Part shown: positions 24,981 to 33,414 of the stretch, one piece after another | Layout of the letters: each line of letters opens with the position of its first letter | Numbering within the stretch: position 1 is the stretch's first letter | Source of the DNA: JABDIP01 sp965227455 | GTDB taxonomy: Bacteria; Pseudomonadota; Alphaproteobacteria; DSM-16000; Inquilinaceae | Direction: 5' to 3' | Assembly (NCBI GenBank): GCA_965227455.1 | Contig: OZ245752.1 | Coordinates: 310,001 to 374,000 of the forward strand | DNA: 64,000 nt | Notes under the pieces: generated by a model | The model's input: the letters and a program-made list of their open reading frames with translations, nothing else | Told to the model about the DNA's origin: nothing | Databases searched by the model: none | Program-made: the position numbers and the translations under genes

Positions 24981-27098
24981 TCATATCTGCCCCAGGGTCT
25001 TGATCCGCGCCTTGGCGTGGACCTCGTTTTGCGACATCACGGCGGTGGTCGGCCGGAACCGCTCCACGATCGACCGCACATAGGGCCGGATGCCCGGGCT
25101 GGTCATCAGCACCGGGCTCTCGCCCAGCATGGCGTGCCGCTCGAAGGTCTGGCGCACCGTGTTGATGAAGTCCTGCAGCTTTGACGGCGCCATGGCAAGC
25201 TGCCGGTCGTCGCCGTCGCCGACAATCGCCTCGGCAAAGGCCTGCTCCCAATCCGGCGACAGGGTGATCAGCGGGATCAGGCCGGCCTCGTTGGTGTTCT
25301 CCGCGCTGATCTGCCGCGCCAGCCGGGCCCTTACATGCTCGGTGATGGCGGTCATGTTGCGGGTATAGCCGCAGGCCTCGGCCACGCCCTCCAGGATTGC
25401 CGGCAGGTCGCGGATCGAGATGCGCTCGGCCAGCAGGTTCTGAAGCACGCGCTGCAGCCCGCCGACGGTGATCTGGGTCGGGATGACATCGGCGATCAGC
25501 TTCTGCTGCGCCTGGTCCTGCTCGTCCAGCAGCTTCTGGGTCTCGGCGAAGGACAGCAGATCCGGCATCTGGTCCTTGATCACCTCGGTCAGATGGGTGG
25601 TCAGCACGGTCTGGGCGTCGACCACCGTATAGCCCTTGAACATCGCCTCGTCGCGGTTGGCGGCGTCGATCCACATGGCGGGCAGGCCGAAGGTCGGCTC
25701 GGTGGTGGCCTCGCCGGGCAGGGTGATCGGCTCGCCGCGGGGATCCATCACCAGCAGCAGGCCGGGGCGGACATCGCCGGAGCCGGCCTCGATCTCCTTG
25801 ACCCGGATGACATAGCCGTTGGCCGGAAGCTGCAGATTGTCCTGGATCCGCACCGAGGGCATGACGAAGCCCATATCGGCGGCGAGCTGGCGGCGCAGCC
25901 CCTTGATCTGGTCAGTCAGCCGCTGGCCGGATTCGTTGTTGATCAGCGACAGCAGCCCATAGCCCAGCTCCAGGCGGATCTGGTCGATCTGCAGCGTGTT
26001 GGCGATCGGCTCCTCGGCCGGCGGGGCGGCGGCGGCATCCGCCGCCTCGCGCTCGGTCACCTCCTGCGCCGCCTGCGCCCGCGATCGAGTCAGATGCCAG
26101 GCCATGCCGCCGGTCGCGGCAGCCAGGGACAGGAACGGGATCATCGGAATGCCCGGCAGCAGCGACAGGCAGATCATCAATACAGCGGACAGGGCCAGCG
26201 CCTTGGGATAGCCGCCAAGCTGTCCGAACACCGCCTTGTCCGCGGACACGGTGGCGCCAGCCTTGGACACCAGCATGCCGGCCCCGACCGACACCACGAT
26301 GGCCGGGATCTGGGTCACCAGCCCGTCGCCGACGGTCAGCAGCGTGTAGGTCTCCGCCGCCTCACCGAAACTCAGATCCTGCTGGGCGGTGCCGATGATG
26401 ATGCCGCCGATCACGTTGATGAACGTGATCAGCAGTCCGGCGATGGCGTCGCCGCGGACGAATTTCGCGGCACCGTCCATGGCGCCGTAGAAATTGCTCT
26501 CGTCCTCCAGATCCTTGCGGCGGGACCGGGCTTCGGTCTCGTCGATCAGCCCGGCCGAGAGGTCGGCGTCGATGGCCATCTGCTTGCCCGGCATGGCATC
26601 CAGGCTGAAGCGGGCGGAGACCTCGGCGATGCGTCCGGAGCCCTTGGTGATGACCACGAAATTCACGATCACCAGGATGCCAAACACGATGATGCCGATG
26701 ATGAAATTGCCGCCCATGACAAAGTTGCCGAAGGCCTCGATCACCCGCCCGGCGGCGTCCGGACCTTCATGACCATGGGCCAGGATCAGGCGGGTCGAGG
26801 CCATGTTCAGCGACAGCCGCAGGATCGTCGCGATCAGCAGCACCGTCGGAAAGGCGCTGAATTCCAGTGGCCGCGAGATGAACAGCACCACCATCAGCAC
26901 CAGCACCGACAGGGTGATGGAGAAGGCCAGGCTGACATCCAGCAGCCAGGTCGGCATCGGCAGGATCAGCACCACCAGGATGGCGACGATCCCCAATGCC
27001 AGGGCGATGTCGCCCCGCCGCAGCATATCGGCGAACTGCCGCACCGGATCGCTCGGTGCGGGCAGGGCGTCGTTGGCTACGCTGGACTCTTCGGCCAT
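24981..27098 (-). CDS. flhA: Flagellar export gate protein FlhA
   Basis: FlhA forms the nonameric gate of the flagellar type III export apparatus. The 705-residue protein has about eight N-terminal membrane helices (to about residue 340). The FHIPEP-family loop motif RIAEVSARFSLDAMPGKQMA lies near 165-184. A cytoplasmic domain (about 370-690) contains PSVRIQDNLQLPANGY, the substrate-chaperone docking part. Length matches the family. It lies 22 bp upstream of flhF and 33 bp after flbD. Confidence 0.96.
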   Translation of the reverse strand: MAEESSVANDALPAPSDPVRQFADMLRRGDIALALGIVAILVVLILPMPTWLLDVSLAFSITLSVLVLMVVLFISRPLEFSAFPTVLLIATILRLSLNMASTRLILAHGHEGPDAAGRVIEAFGNFVMGGNFIIGIIVFGILVIVNFVVITKGSGRIAEVSARFSLDAMPGKQMAIDADLSAGLIDETEARSRRKDLEDESNFYGAMDGAAKFVRGDAIAGLLITFINVIGGIIIGTAQQDLSFGEAAETYTLLTVGDGLVTQIPAIVVSVGAGMLVSKAGATVSADKAVFGQLGGYPKALALSAVLMICLSLLPGIPMIPFLSLAAATGGMAWHLTRSRAQAAQEVTEREAADAAAAPPAEEPIANTLQIDQIRLELGYGLLSLINNESGQRLTDQIKGLRRQLAADMGFVMPSVRIQDNLQLPANGYVIRVKEIEAGSGDVRPGLLLVMDPRGEPITLPGEATTEPTFGLPAMWIDAANRDEAMFKGYTVVDAQTVLTTHLTEVIKDQMPDLLSFAETQKLLDEQDQAQQKLIADVIPTQITVGGLQRVLQNLLAERISIRDLPAILEGVAEACGYTRNMTAITEHVRARLARQISAENTNEAGLIPLITLSPDWEQAFAEAIVGDGDDRQLAMAPSKLQDFINTVRQTFERHAMLGESPVLMTSPGIRPYVRSIVERFRPTTAVMSQNEVHAKARIKTLGQI

Positions 27099-27131
27099 CG
27101 GTCGCTGGGAGCTTGGCGGGGCGGGGCGGGG

Positions 27132-28508
27132 TTAGGCGGCCGGCTGTTCGGCGTCGCCGGGCATCGGCACCGCGACGCCCTCTTCGCTATAGGCCTTCAG
27201 CTTGTTGCGCAGGGTCCGGATCGAGATGCCGAGGATGTTGGCCGCATGGGTCCGATTGCCGAGCGTGTGCTGCAGCGTCTCCAGGATCAGGTCGCGCTCG
27301 ACTTCGGCCACGGTCCGGCCGACCAGGCCCGATGCCGCCGCACCGCGGATCGCTGGCGTCGAACCCGCGGGCGCGCCCTCGGCGCCGCCTTCGGCCTCCG
27401 GGGCCATATCGGAACCCGACAGCAGAATAGTCTCGGCGGCGATCTCGGCTTCGGTCGACAGCAGCACCGCCCGGTGCATGCTGTTCTCCAGCTCGCGCAC
27501 ATTGCCACGCCAATGGTGGCCGTTCAGCCGCTCCAGGGCCTCCTGCGAGAGATGCCGGCGGCCAAGGCCGTTGGCCTCGGCGTACTTGTCCACGAAATGG
27601 GTGGCCAATGGTTCGATGTCCGTGGGCCGCTCGCGCAGGGCGGGCAGGCGGATATTGACGACGTTCAGCCGGAAATAGAGATCCTCCCGGAAGTTGCCGG
27701 ACTTGACCTCCTCCTCCAAATCGCGGTTCGAGGTGGCCAGCAGGCGAATATCCACTGGCACCGGCCGGGTACCGCCGACCCGGTCGATCTCGCGCTCCTG
27801 GACCGCGCGCAGCAGCTTGGCCTGCAGGCGCGGATGCATCTCGCTGATCTCGTCCAGCAGCAGGGTGCCGCCATTGGCCTCTTCGAACTTGCCGACCCGG
27901 CGCGCCACCGCTCCGGTGAAGGCGCCCTTCTCATGTCCGAACAGCTCCGATTCCAGCAGGTTCTCCGGGATCGCCGCGCAGTTGACCGAGATGAAGGGGG
28001 CCTTGGCGCGGCGGCTCTTCTTGTGGATATGCCGGGCCATCAGCTCCTTGCCGGTGCCGCTTTCGCCGGTGATCAGCACCGAGGCGTCGGCCGGCGCGAC
28101 CTGTTCGGCCAGGGCCAGGACCGTGGTCATCGCCGGGTCCCGCGACACGATAGCGTCGGCCTCCGCGGCGACGGCTTGCAGCACCGCGGCGATGAGCTCC
28201 GCATTGGGCGGCAGCGGCACGTATTCCTTGGCGCCGGCCTTGATGGCGCGCACCGCCGCTGGCGTATCGGTGCCGATGCCGCAGGCGACCACCGGCACGT
28301 GGATGCGCTCGGAGCCCAGGCTCTCGCAGAGCTGCTCCACATCCAGGGTGACGTCGATCATTACCAGATCGGCACCCTGGCCGCCGCGCAGGGCGGTCAG
28401 GGCCGCCTCCACCGTCTCGGCGGCCGTGACCTTGGCGCCGCGATCCATGGCGATCTTGCCCGCTGCGGTGATATGGCCCTCCAAGGTGCCGACGATCAGT
28501 AAGCGCAT
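27132..28508 (-). CDS. flbD: Sigma-54-dependent flagellar activator FlbD
   Basis: FlbD activates late flagellar promoters with sigma-54 and is gated by FliX. The 458-residue protein has a degenerate receiver (about 1-115), lacking the acidic pair at the start (MRLLIVGTLEG). A AAA+ domain follows with Walker A GESGTGKE and the sigma-54-contact loop GAFTGA. The C-terminus has a Fis-type helix-turn-helix (about 405-445, RTHAANILGISIRTLRNKL). Sigma-54 promoters with upstream dyads occur at four places in this window, and fliX lies at 63563. It is in the fliF operon as in Caulobacter. Confidence 0.95.
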   Translation of the reverse strand: MRLLIVGTLEGHITAAGKIAMDRGAKVTAAETVEAALTALRGGQGADLVMIDVTLDVEQLCESLGSERIHVPVVACGIGTDTPAAVRAIKAGAKEYVPLPPNAELIAAVLQAVAAEADAIVSRDPAMTTVLALAEQVAPADASVLITGESGTGKELMARHIHKKSRRAKAPFISVNCAAIPENLLESELFGHEKGAFTGAVARRVGKFEEANGGTLLLDEISEMHPRLQAKLLRAVQEREIDRVGGTRPVPVDIRLLATSNRDLEEEVKSGNFREDLYFRLNVVNIRLPALRERPTDIEPLATHFVDKYAEANGLGRRHLSQEALERLNGHHWRGNVRELENSMHRAVLLSTEAEIAAETILLSGSDMAPEAEGGAEGAPAGSTPAIRGAAASGLVGRTVAEVERDLILETLQHTLGNRTHAANILGISIRTLRNKLKAYSEEGVAVPMPGDAEQPAA

Positions 28509-28544
28509 CTATTCCACCTTCTCTCAATCACCGGTTCGCTGCCG

Positions 28545-28898
28545 TCAGTTCCGGTCCGACTTGATGATTTCCGTCATGGTGATGCCTAGCCGGTCGTCGA
28601 CCACCACCACCTCGCCACGGGCCACCAGCCGGTTGTTGACGTAGACGTCGATCGCCTCTCCGACCTTGCGGTCCAGCTCGACGACGGCGCCGCGGCCCAG
28701 CTTGAGGAGCTGGTTCACCTGCATGTTGGCCTTGCCCAGGACAGCGGAGATCTGCACCGGGATGTCGTAGATCGCCTCCAGATCCTTGCTGACCTCCGGC
28801 GTATCCGCGGCGGCAGCCTGCTCTTCGCTTGCCGGCAGTCCGGCCTCCGGTTCCACGGCGTCGAGTTCGTCGAGATCGAGATTTTCGGTGTCGCTCAT
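28545..28898 (-). CDS. fliN: Flagellar motor switch protein FliN
   Basis: FliN forms the lower C-ring and binds FliH and CheY. The 117-residue protein has an acidic N-terminal tail (about 1-38) and the SpoA-type domain (about 40-112), with IYDIPVQISAVLGKANMQV and GRGAVVELDRKVGEAIDVYVN. It is 10 bp downstream of the fliH-like gene. Length and domain are typical. Confidence 0.95.
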   Translation of the reverse strand: MSDTENLDLDELDAVEPEAGLPASEEQAAAADTPEVSKDLEAIYDIPVQISAVLGKANMQVNQLLKLGRGAVVELDRKVGEAIDVYVNNRLVARGEVVVVDDRLGITMTEIIKSDRN

Positions 28899-28908
28899 GG
28901 CAACGCTC

Positions 28909-29922
28909 CTAGCTGGCGTTCGGGGTGTCTTGCGATGCGGCGCCTTCCGGCATCGCCCCGGGGATTTCGGTCGTCGCGGCCGGGTCCGGCACCGGGTCCG
29001 GCTCGCTTGGCGGATCGTCTATCGGGTCGACTGCCGGATCGGGGGCGGTAACCGTCGCCGGCTCTCCGGCCGGATCCTCCCCATCGAACGCGGCGCCATT
29101 GGTGAATCCGTTGATCGGTGTGTCGCCGCTCGGCGTATCGGGCGCGTCGGGTGTGTCAGGCGCCTCGGGCACCGCCATCTCCGGATCGTCGGCGGCGATT
29201 GGGGGTTCGGCGTCTTCTCCGGTGTCCGGCGGTATCTCGTCGCCGGCCTCCGGCGTCTGCGCGGAGTCCTCGCCCGGGGCTTTGAAGATACGCTGGGCCG
29301 CCGCTTCGAATTCCTGCCACATGTTCTGCACCACGCGCTCGGCGCCGCCTTGGGCCCATTCGACCCGGCAATCGGAGTCGCCCAACGTGTCGTCGGCCAG
29401 AATGGTGATGGTGCCTTCATGGCCGGCGGCGGCCGAGAGCGCGTCGACGCGCTCCTGAAGGGGCTCCACCAGGGGGCCGGCGATGCGAATGGAGATCCTG
29501 GGCTCGGTCCTCGCCTCCTGCAGGCATTCCGCGAGCACCGCCTCGATCTCGACCAGCCCCTGACGCTCGGCGAGGGCCGGGAACATTTTGCGAAGCGCCT
29601 TTAGCGCCAGCTCGACGCTGCGTGCGGTCAGCCCCTCCTGATAGAGCGCCTGTTCCTCGGACAGCGCTGCCATCTGCTCCACCAGGCGACCCAGCCCGTT
29701 GAGCAGCTGCTTCTCGATGCCGTTGACGACGTCCTGGCGCCCGGCTGCATCGCCCTCGGCATAGGCCGCCTCGCGCGCCGCCTCCATCTCCTCGAGGCTG
29801 AAGGTCGGTTCGGCAGCCTCCTCCTCGGCGCCGATCGCCTCCGTGTCGAAAGAGGTTTCGAACAGGAAGCGCTGGGACGGCGCGTTGGGGTCCACCGGCT
29901 TGCGGGATTCGCTAGTAGACAA
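28909..29922 (-). CDS. fliH: FliH/FlbE-type export regulator with long acidic tail
   Basis: FliH binds FliI and anchors it at the C-ring. Residues about 40-210 show the FliH pattern: a Glu/Ala-rich coiled region (EEMEAAREAAYAEGDAAGRQ) and a C-terminal domain ending near GAERVVQNMWQEFEAAAQRI. A further 120 or so residues form a Pro/Asp/Glu-rich, probably disordered tail (about 215-337), which ordinary FliH lacks. The start is TTG at 29922, overlapping fliG by 11 bases; no nearer ATG gives an intact N-terminus. In Caulobacter the equivalent gene is flbE. Confidence 0.85.
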   Translation of the reverse strand: MSTSESRKPVDPNAPSQRFLFETSFDTEAIGAEEEAAEPTFSLEEMEAAREAAYAEGDAAGRQDVVNGIEKQLLNGLGRLVEQMAALSEEQALYQEGLTARSVELALKALRKMFPALAERQGLVEIEAVLAECLQEARTEPRISIRIAGPLVEPLQERVDALSAAAGHEGTITILADDTLGDSDCRVEWAQGGAERVVQNMWQEFEAAAQRIFKAPGEDSAQTPEAGDEIPPDTGEDAEPPIAADDPEMAVPEAPDTPDAPDTPSGDTPINGFTNGAAFDGEDPAGEPATVTAPDPAVDPIDDPPSEPDPVPDPAATTEIPGAMPEGAASQDTPNAS

Positions 29923-30937
29923 GTTCGTCGTCCGAGTTGCCGTCGGCGATGACGATTTCGCCGCGGGCGGAGAGGTCCTTGGCGATCTGCACCATGTGCA
30001 TCTGCGCCTCGTCGACCTCCTTCAGCCGTACCGGGCCCATGGCCTGCATGTCCTCGCGCAGCAGCTTGGCGGCGCGTTCCGACATGTTGGAGAAGAACAG
30101 GTCGCGCAGGCTTTCCGACGCGCCCTTCAGGCCCATCGCCAGCTTCTCCTTCTCCACCGCGCGCAGCAGGGTCTGGATGCCCTGCGGGTCGAGCTTTCCG
30201 AGATCCTCGAAGGTGAACATCAGCGCCTTGATCTTCTCGGCGCTGTCGGTGTTGCGCTCCTCCAGGGCCGAGATGAACTTGCTCTCGGTCTGGCGGTCGA
30301 GGTTGTTGAAGATCTCGGCCATCAACTCGTGGGCGTCGCGCCGGTTGGTGCGCGCCAGGTTCGACATGAACTCGTTGCGCAGGGTGCGCTCGACGTCGTC
30401 CAGGACCTCCTTCTGCACCGCCTCCATGCGCAACATGCGCATCACCACCTCCATGGCGAAGCTGTCGGGCAGCAGGGACAGGACGCGGGCGGCGTGGTCC
30501 GACTTGATCTTCGACAGGACGACGGCGACGGTCTGCGGGTATTCGTTCTTCAGGTAGTTGGCGAGCACGGCCTCGCTGACATTGGCCATCTTCTCCCACA
30601 TGGTGCGGCCGGCCGGTCCGCGGATCTCCTCCATGATGGCCTCGACCTTTTCGCGGTCCATCACCTTGGCGAGCAGCCTCTCGGTGCTGTCGAATGTGCC
30701 AACCAGGGCGCCGGTCGAGGAGATCTGCTCGACGAACTCGACGCAGAGGCGCTCCACCAGATTGGCGCTGACCGTGCCCAGCGTGGCCATGATCTGGGAG
30801 AGCTCCATGATCTCTTCGTCGTCCATGTAGACGAAGAGGCGTGAGGCGTTCTCCTCGCCGATGGCCAGCAGCAGGATCGCCGCCTTTTCCGGACCGGTCA
30901 GGCCGCGATAATCCTCGCGCACTTGCAGCGACGACAT
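29912..30937 (-). CDS. fliG: Flagellar motor switch protein FliG
   Basis: FliG is the torque-bearing ring protein that links FliF to FliM/FliN and meets the stator. The 341-residue protein has the N-terminal LTGPEKAAILLLAIGEENAS segment, the middle EHPQ-type motif here as NEYPQTVAVVLSKI, and the C-terminal charged torque helix (EKLAMGLKGASESLRDLFFSNMSERAAKLL, spread over about 275-305). It lies between fliF and fliH. Length is standard. Confidence 0.96.
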   Translation of the reverse strand: MSSLQVREDYRGLTGPEKAAILLLAIGEENASRLFVYMDDEEIMELSQIMATLGTVSANLVERLCVEFVEQISSTGALVGTFDSTERLLAKVMDREKVEAIMEEIRGPAGRTMWEKMANVSEAVLANYLKNEYPQTVAVVLSKIKSDHAARVLSLLPDSFAMEVVMRMLRMEAVQKEVLDDVERTLRNEFMSNLARTNRRDAHELMAEIFNNLDRQTESKFISALEERNTDSAEKIKALMFTFEDLGKLDPQGIQTLLRAVEKEKLAMGLKGASESLRDLFFSNMSERAAKLLREDMQAMGPVRLKEVDEAQMHMVQIAKDLSARGEIVIADGNSDDELVY

Positions 30938-30990
30938 GGCTCTCTAGCCTCTCGCCGGAGTGCGGAACGGGTGGGGCAGGGGCGCGGACA

Positions 30991-32685
30991 TCATGTCTCC
31001 TGGTACATCCAGTTGCGGATGATCGAGATCGACTCCTCCGGATGCTTGTCGACGATCTCGCCGATCTTCTTCACCGAGGATTCCCGCACGCGACCGTCGA
31101 CCCGGTCGATGTTGATGCTGCTGTTGGGCCTGTCGCCGTCGTCTCCGGTCGCCGGCAGGGCGGTGCCGCTTTCGATCATCTCCAGCTCGGCGGCGCCCGG
31201 CAGGGCCTCGCCCTGGGGGCCGGCCAGCGCCCGCGGCAGGCTGCTGTTGTCGGGCAGCAGGGCGTCATAGGTGTCCGCGGTACCGCCGCCATCGCCCAGA
31301 TCCATGATCCGGTTGAGCAGCGGCCGCACCACCAGCAGGATGACCAGCACTGCGACCACGGCCATCACCAGCAATTCGGCGATGCGCAGCATGTCATGCC
31401 GGTCGAGGCCGAGCATGAGGCCCGCATCCTCGGCGCCCAGCGGCTCCTCCGGCGACACGAATTGCATGTTGATGATCTCGACCGTGTCGCCGCGGGCGGC
31501 GTCGAACCCGATCGCCGAGCGGACCAGGGCGTCGATCTGGGCCAGCTCCTCGTCGCTGCGCGGCTGATAGACCGGATCGCCGTCCGCCACCGCGTCGTAG
31601 GTGCCGTCGATCAGCACCGCGACCGAAAGCCGCCGGACGATGCCGGAATCCCGCACGGTATTCAGCACCGTGCGGCTGATCTCGTAATTCACCGTCTCCT
31701 GCAGCGTCTCGGTCCGGTTGCTGGCGCTGGCGCCGCCCAGCGGGGCCAGGTCGCCGGCCTCGGGGAGGGCATTGGCGACCGATATCGGGTCGCTGCCGTC
31801 ATCCTCGTTGGACTCGCTGGTCTCCTCGACCAGCTGGCTGGACCGCGCCACCTGGCTGTTCGGATCGAACAGCTCCTCGGTGGAGGTCACCCGGTCGAAA
31901 TCCATGTCGGCGCTGATCTGCGCACGGACCTTTCCGGCCCCGACGGTGCGGGCCAGGAGATCCTCCAGGGATTGCGAGAGGCGCAACTCGTAGTTGCGAC
32001 GCATCTCTTCCGCCGTGGACAGCCCCATGGCGCCTTCGCCCTCGCCGCCGCGGGCCAGCAGCGTGCCGCGATCGTCGACGATGGAGACGTTCTGGGGCTC
32101 CAGGCTGGGGACCGCCGCGGCGACCAGATGCTGGACCGCGACGATCTGCTGTCCGCTCAACCCGCCGCGCAGCCGCAGGAACACCGATGCGCTGGACTCC
32201 TGCCGGTCGCGGCTGAACAGCTCGCGCTCAGGCAGGACCAGATGCACCCGCGCCTGGCGCACATTGGCGATGGTTCCGATGGTCCGCGACAGCTCGCCCT
32301 CCAGGGCGCGCAACCGATTGATGTTCTGAACGAAATTCGAGCTGCCGAAGCCTTCGGTCCGGTCGAAGATCTCATATCCGAGCGAACCGCCCTTGGGCAG
32401 GCCGTCCTGGGCGATCAGCAGGCGGGCGCGGTCGACCTCGTCGCCGGGGACCATGATTGCCGCGCCATTGCCACGAATCTGATAGGGAATATCCAGCCCG
32501 TCCAGCCGCGATGCGATCTCGCCGCTATCTGCCAGATCGAGGTCGCCATACAGCAGCGTCATGTCGGCGGTCGACAGACGGGTGGTGACGAAGGCGAAGA
32601 AGGCGATCAGCCCGATCGCCACCGCACCGATGGCGGCAAGGCGCACCGGCCCGAGGCTTCGCAGCGTCTGGCTTAATGCATCCAA
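30991..32685 (-). CDS. fliF: Flagellar MS-ring protein FliF
   Basis: FliF builds the membrane ring on which the motor assembles. The 564-residue protein has an N-terminal membrane helix (about 15-35), ring-building motifs (DGLPKGGSLGYEIFDRTEGFG) and VRQARVHLVLPERELFSRDR. A second membrane helix lies at about 440-462, and a C-terminal cytoplasmic tail ends with the FliG-binding segment (about 530-564). It heads the large reverse operon running to 21537. A CtrA half-site lies 62 bp upstream. Confidence 0.96.
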   Translation of the reverse strand: MDALSQTLRSLGPVRLAAIGAVAIGLIAFFAFVTTRLSTADMTLLYGDLDLADSGEIASRLDGLDIPYQIRGNGAAIMVPGDEVDRARLLIAQDGLPKGGSLGYEIFDRTEGFGSSNFVQNINRLRALEGELSRTIGTIANVRQARVHLVLPERELFSRDRQESSASVFLRLRGGLSGQQIVAVQHLVAAAVPSLEPQNVSIVDDRGTLLARGGEGEGAMGLSTAEEMRRNYELRLSQSLEDLLARTVGAGKVRAQISADMDFDRVTSTEELFDPNSQVARSSQLVEETSESNEDDGSDPISVANALPEAGDLAPLGGASASNRTETLQETVNYEISRTVLNTVRDSGIVRRLSVAVLIDGTYDAVADGDPVYQPRSDEELAQIDALVRSAIGFDAARGDTVEIINMQFVSPEEPLGAEDAGLMLGLDRHDMLRIAELLVMAVVAVLVILLVVRPLLNRIMDLGDGGGTADTYDALLPDNSSLPRALAGPQGEALPGAAELEMIESGTALPATGDDGDRPNSSINIDRVDGRVRESSVKKIGEIVDKHPEESISIIRNWMYQET

Positions 32686-32746
32686 AAGTTGCAGGTCCCA
32701 TCTCGATTCTGCTTATCCGAGACGGTAGCTTTTGTGTGCTGAATGT

Positions 32747-32754
32747 ATGGTTAA
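32747..32754 (-). promoter_or_regulatory. CtrA half-site upstream of fliF
   Basis: On the minus strand this reads TTAACCAT, the extended CtrA half-site seen in Alphaproteobacteria. It lies 62-69 bp before the fliF start. No second half-site at the N7 spacing is visible. Confidence 0.4.
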
Positions 32755-32877
32755 AAGCACCGGCAATATTTGCCTATAAGTCATCTGTCTAGCGCATTAT
32801 GCAACCCATACGAGATGTCGATGGATATCGGCTAATCGGTTTTCGATTTGCGTCTGGCCAATGCCTTGCTTTGAAAC

Positions 32878-32907
32878 AAAAAAAACGCCGTTCGCGATGA
32901 ACGGCGT
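32878..32907 (-). terminator. Rho-independent terminator of sciP
   Basis: Arms at 32885-32893 and 32899-32907 form a perfect 9-bp stem with a 5-nt loop. It is followed on the minus strand by eight T. This is the clearest terminator in the window; it ends sciP 29 bp past its stop and separates it from fliF. Confidence 0.9.
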
Positions 32908-32935
32908 CCCGAACAATTCGGTATCCCCAATGGCG

Positions 32936-33241
32936 TCAGTCGAGGACCCCGGCCGATTCCCGACCCGACTGACGATAGTCCTGAAGCCGCGTGGCCCTGA
33001 GGCCCGGTACGCCATGACTCTCGATCAGGCGCTGCCACGACAGGAATTCTTCGATCGAAATATTGTACCGAGCGCACGCGTCCTCCAGGCTCAGCAACCC
33101 GCTGCGCACTGCTGTGACGACTTCTGCTTTGCGACGGCTGACCCAACGTTTGGTGTTCGGCGACGGCAAGTCCTCAATAGAGAGGGGCTTACCTGCCGGC
33201 CCGATCACCGCGCGTTGGCGCGCATCCTGCGACTGCCTCAT
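32936..33241 (-). CDS. sciP: CtrA inhibitory protein SciP (DUF1153)
   Basis: SciP binds CtrA at promoters in G1 cells and blocks its activation of flagellar and cell-cycle genes. The 101-residue protein contains the full DUF1153 pattern: IGPAGKPLSIEDLPSPNTKR, then WVSRRKAEVVTAVRSGLLSL, then the helix-turn-helix EDACARYNISIEEFLSWQ. An AGGAG site lies seven bases before the ATG. Two CtrA-type boxes lie upstream. It sits between fliF and the hook operon and has its own terminator. Confidence 0.93.
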   Translation of the reverse strand: MRQSQDARQRAVIGPAGKPLSIEDLPSPNTKRWVSRRKAEVVTAVRSGLLSLEDACARYNISIEEFLSWQRLIESHGVPGLRATRLQDYRQSGRESAGVLD

Positions 33242-33302
33242 CCAAAGCTCCTACGCTCGATCCTGAACGCTAGATGCATCATTGAAGGGTATGATTCCCG
33301 TT

Positions 33303-33341
33303 TTAAGAAAGGGCTAAGGAACGAGGTTAATCGAACGCTAA
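33303..33341 (-). promoter_or_regulatory. Tandem CtrA-type boxes upstream of sciP
   Basis: Two boxes read TTAG-N7-TTAACC (33325-33341) and TTAG-N7-TTAA (33303-33317) on the minus strand. Each differs from TTAA-N7-TTAA at one base. They are 24 bp apart, so on nearly the same DNA face two and a bit helical turns away, and end 62 and 84 bp before the sciP start. Confidence 0.65.
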
Positions 33342-33352
33342 TCGAGCAAAGC

Positions 33353-33383
33353 CCGGCCGGACGCCATTTCTGCGACCGGCCGG
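33353..33383 (-). terminator. Possible terminator hairpin after flgE
   Basis: Two CCGGCCGG words (33353-33360 and 33376-33383) can pair as an 8-bp stem with a 15-nt loop, downstream of flgE. No T run follows, so factor-independent termination is uncertain. Confidence 0.35.
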
Positions 33384-33414
33384 TTATTACCTGTGCTCTA
33401 TAGAACTCGTCTGA

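Noticed and set aside
32739..32785. Sigma-54 promoter of fliF
   Set aside because: A GGCAAATATTGC word occurs on the minus strand, but the spacing between GG and GC is 8 bases.
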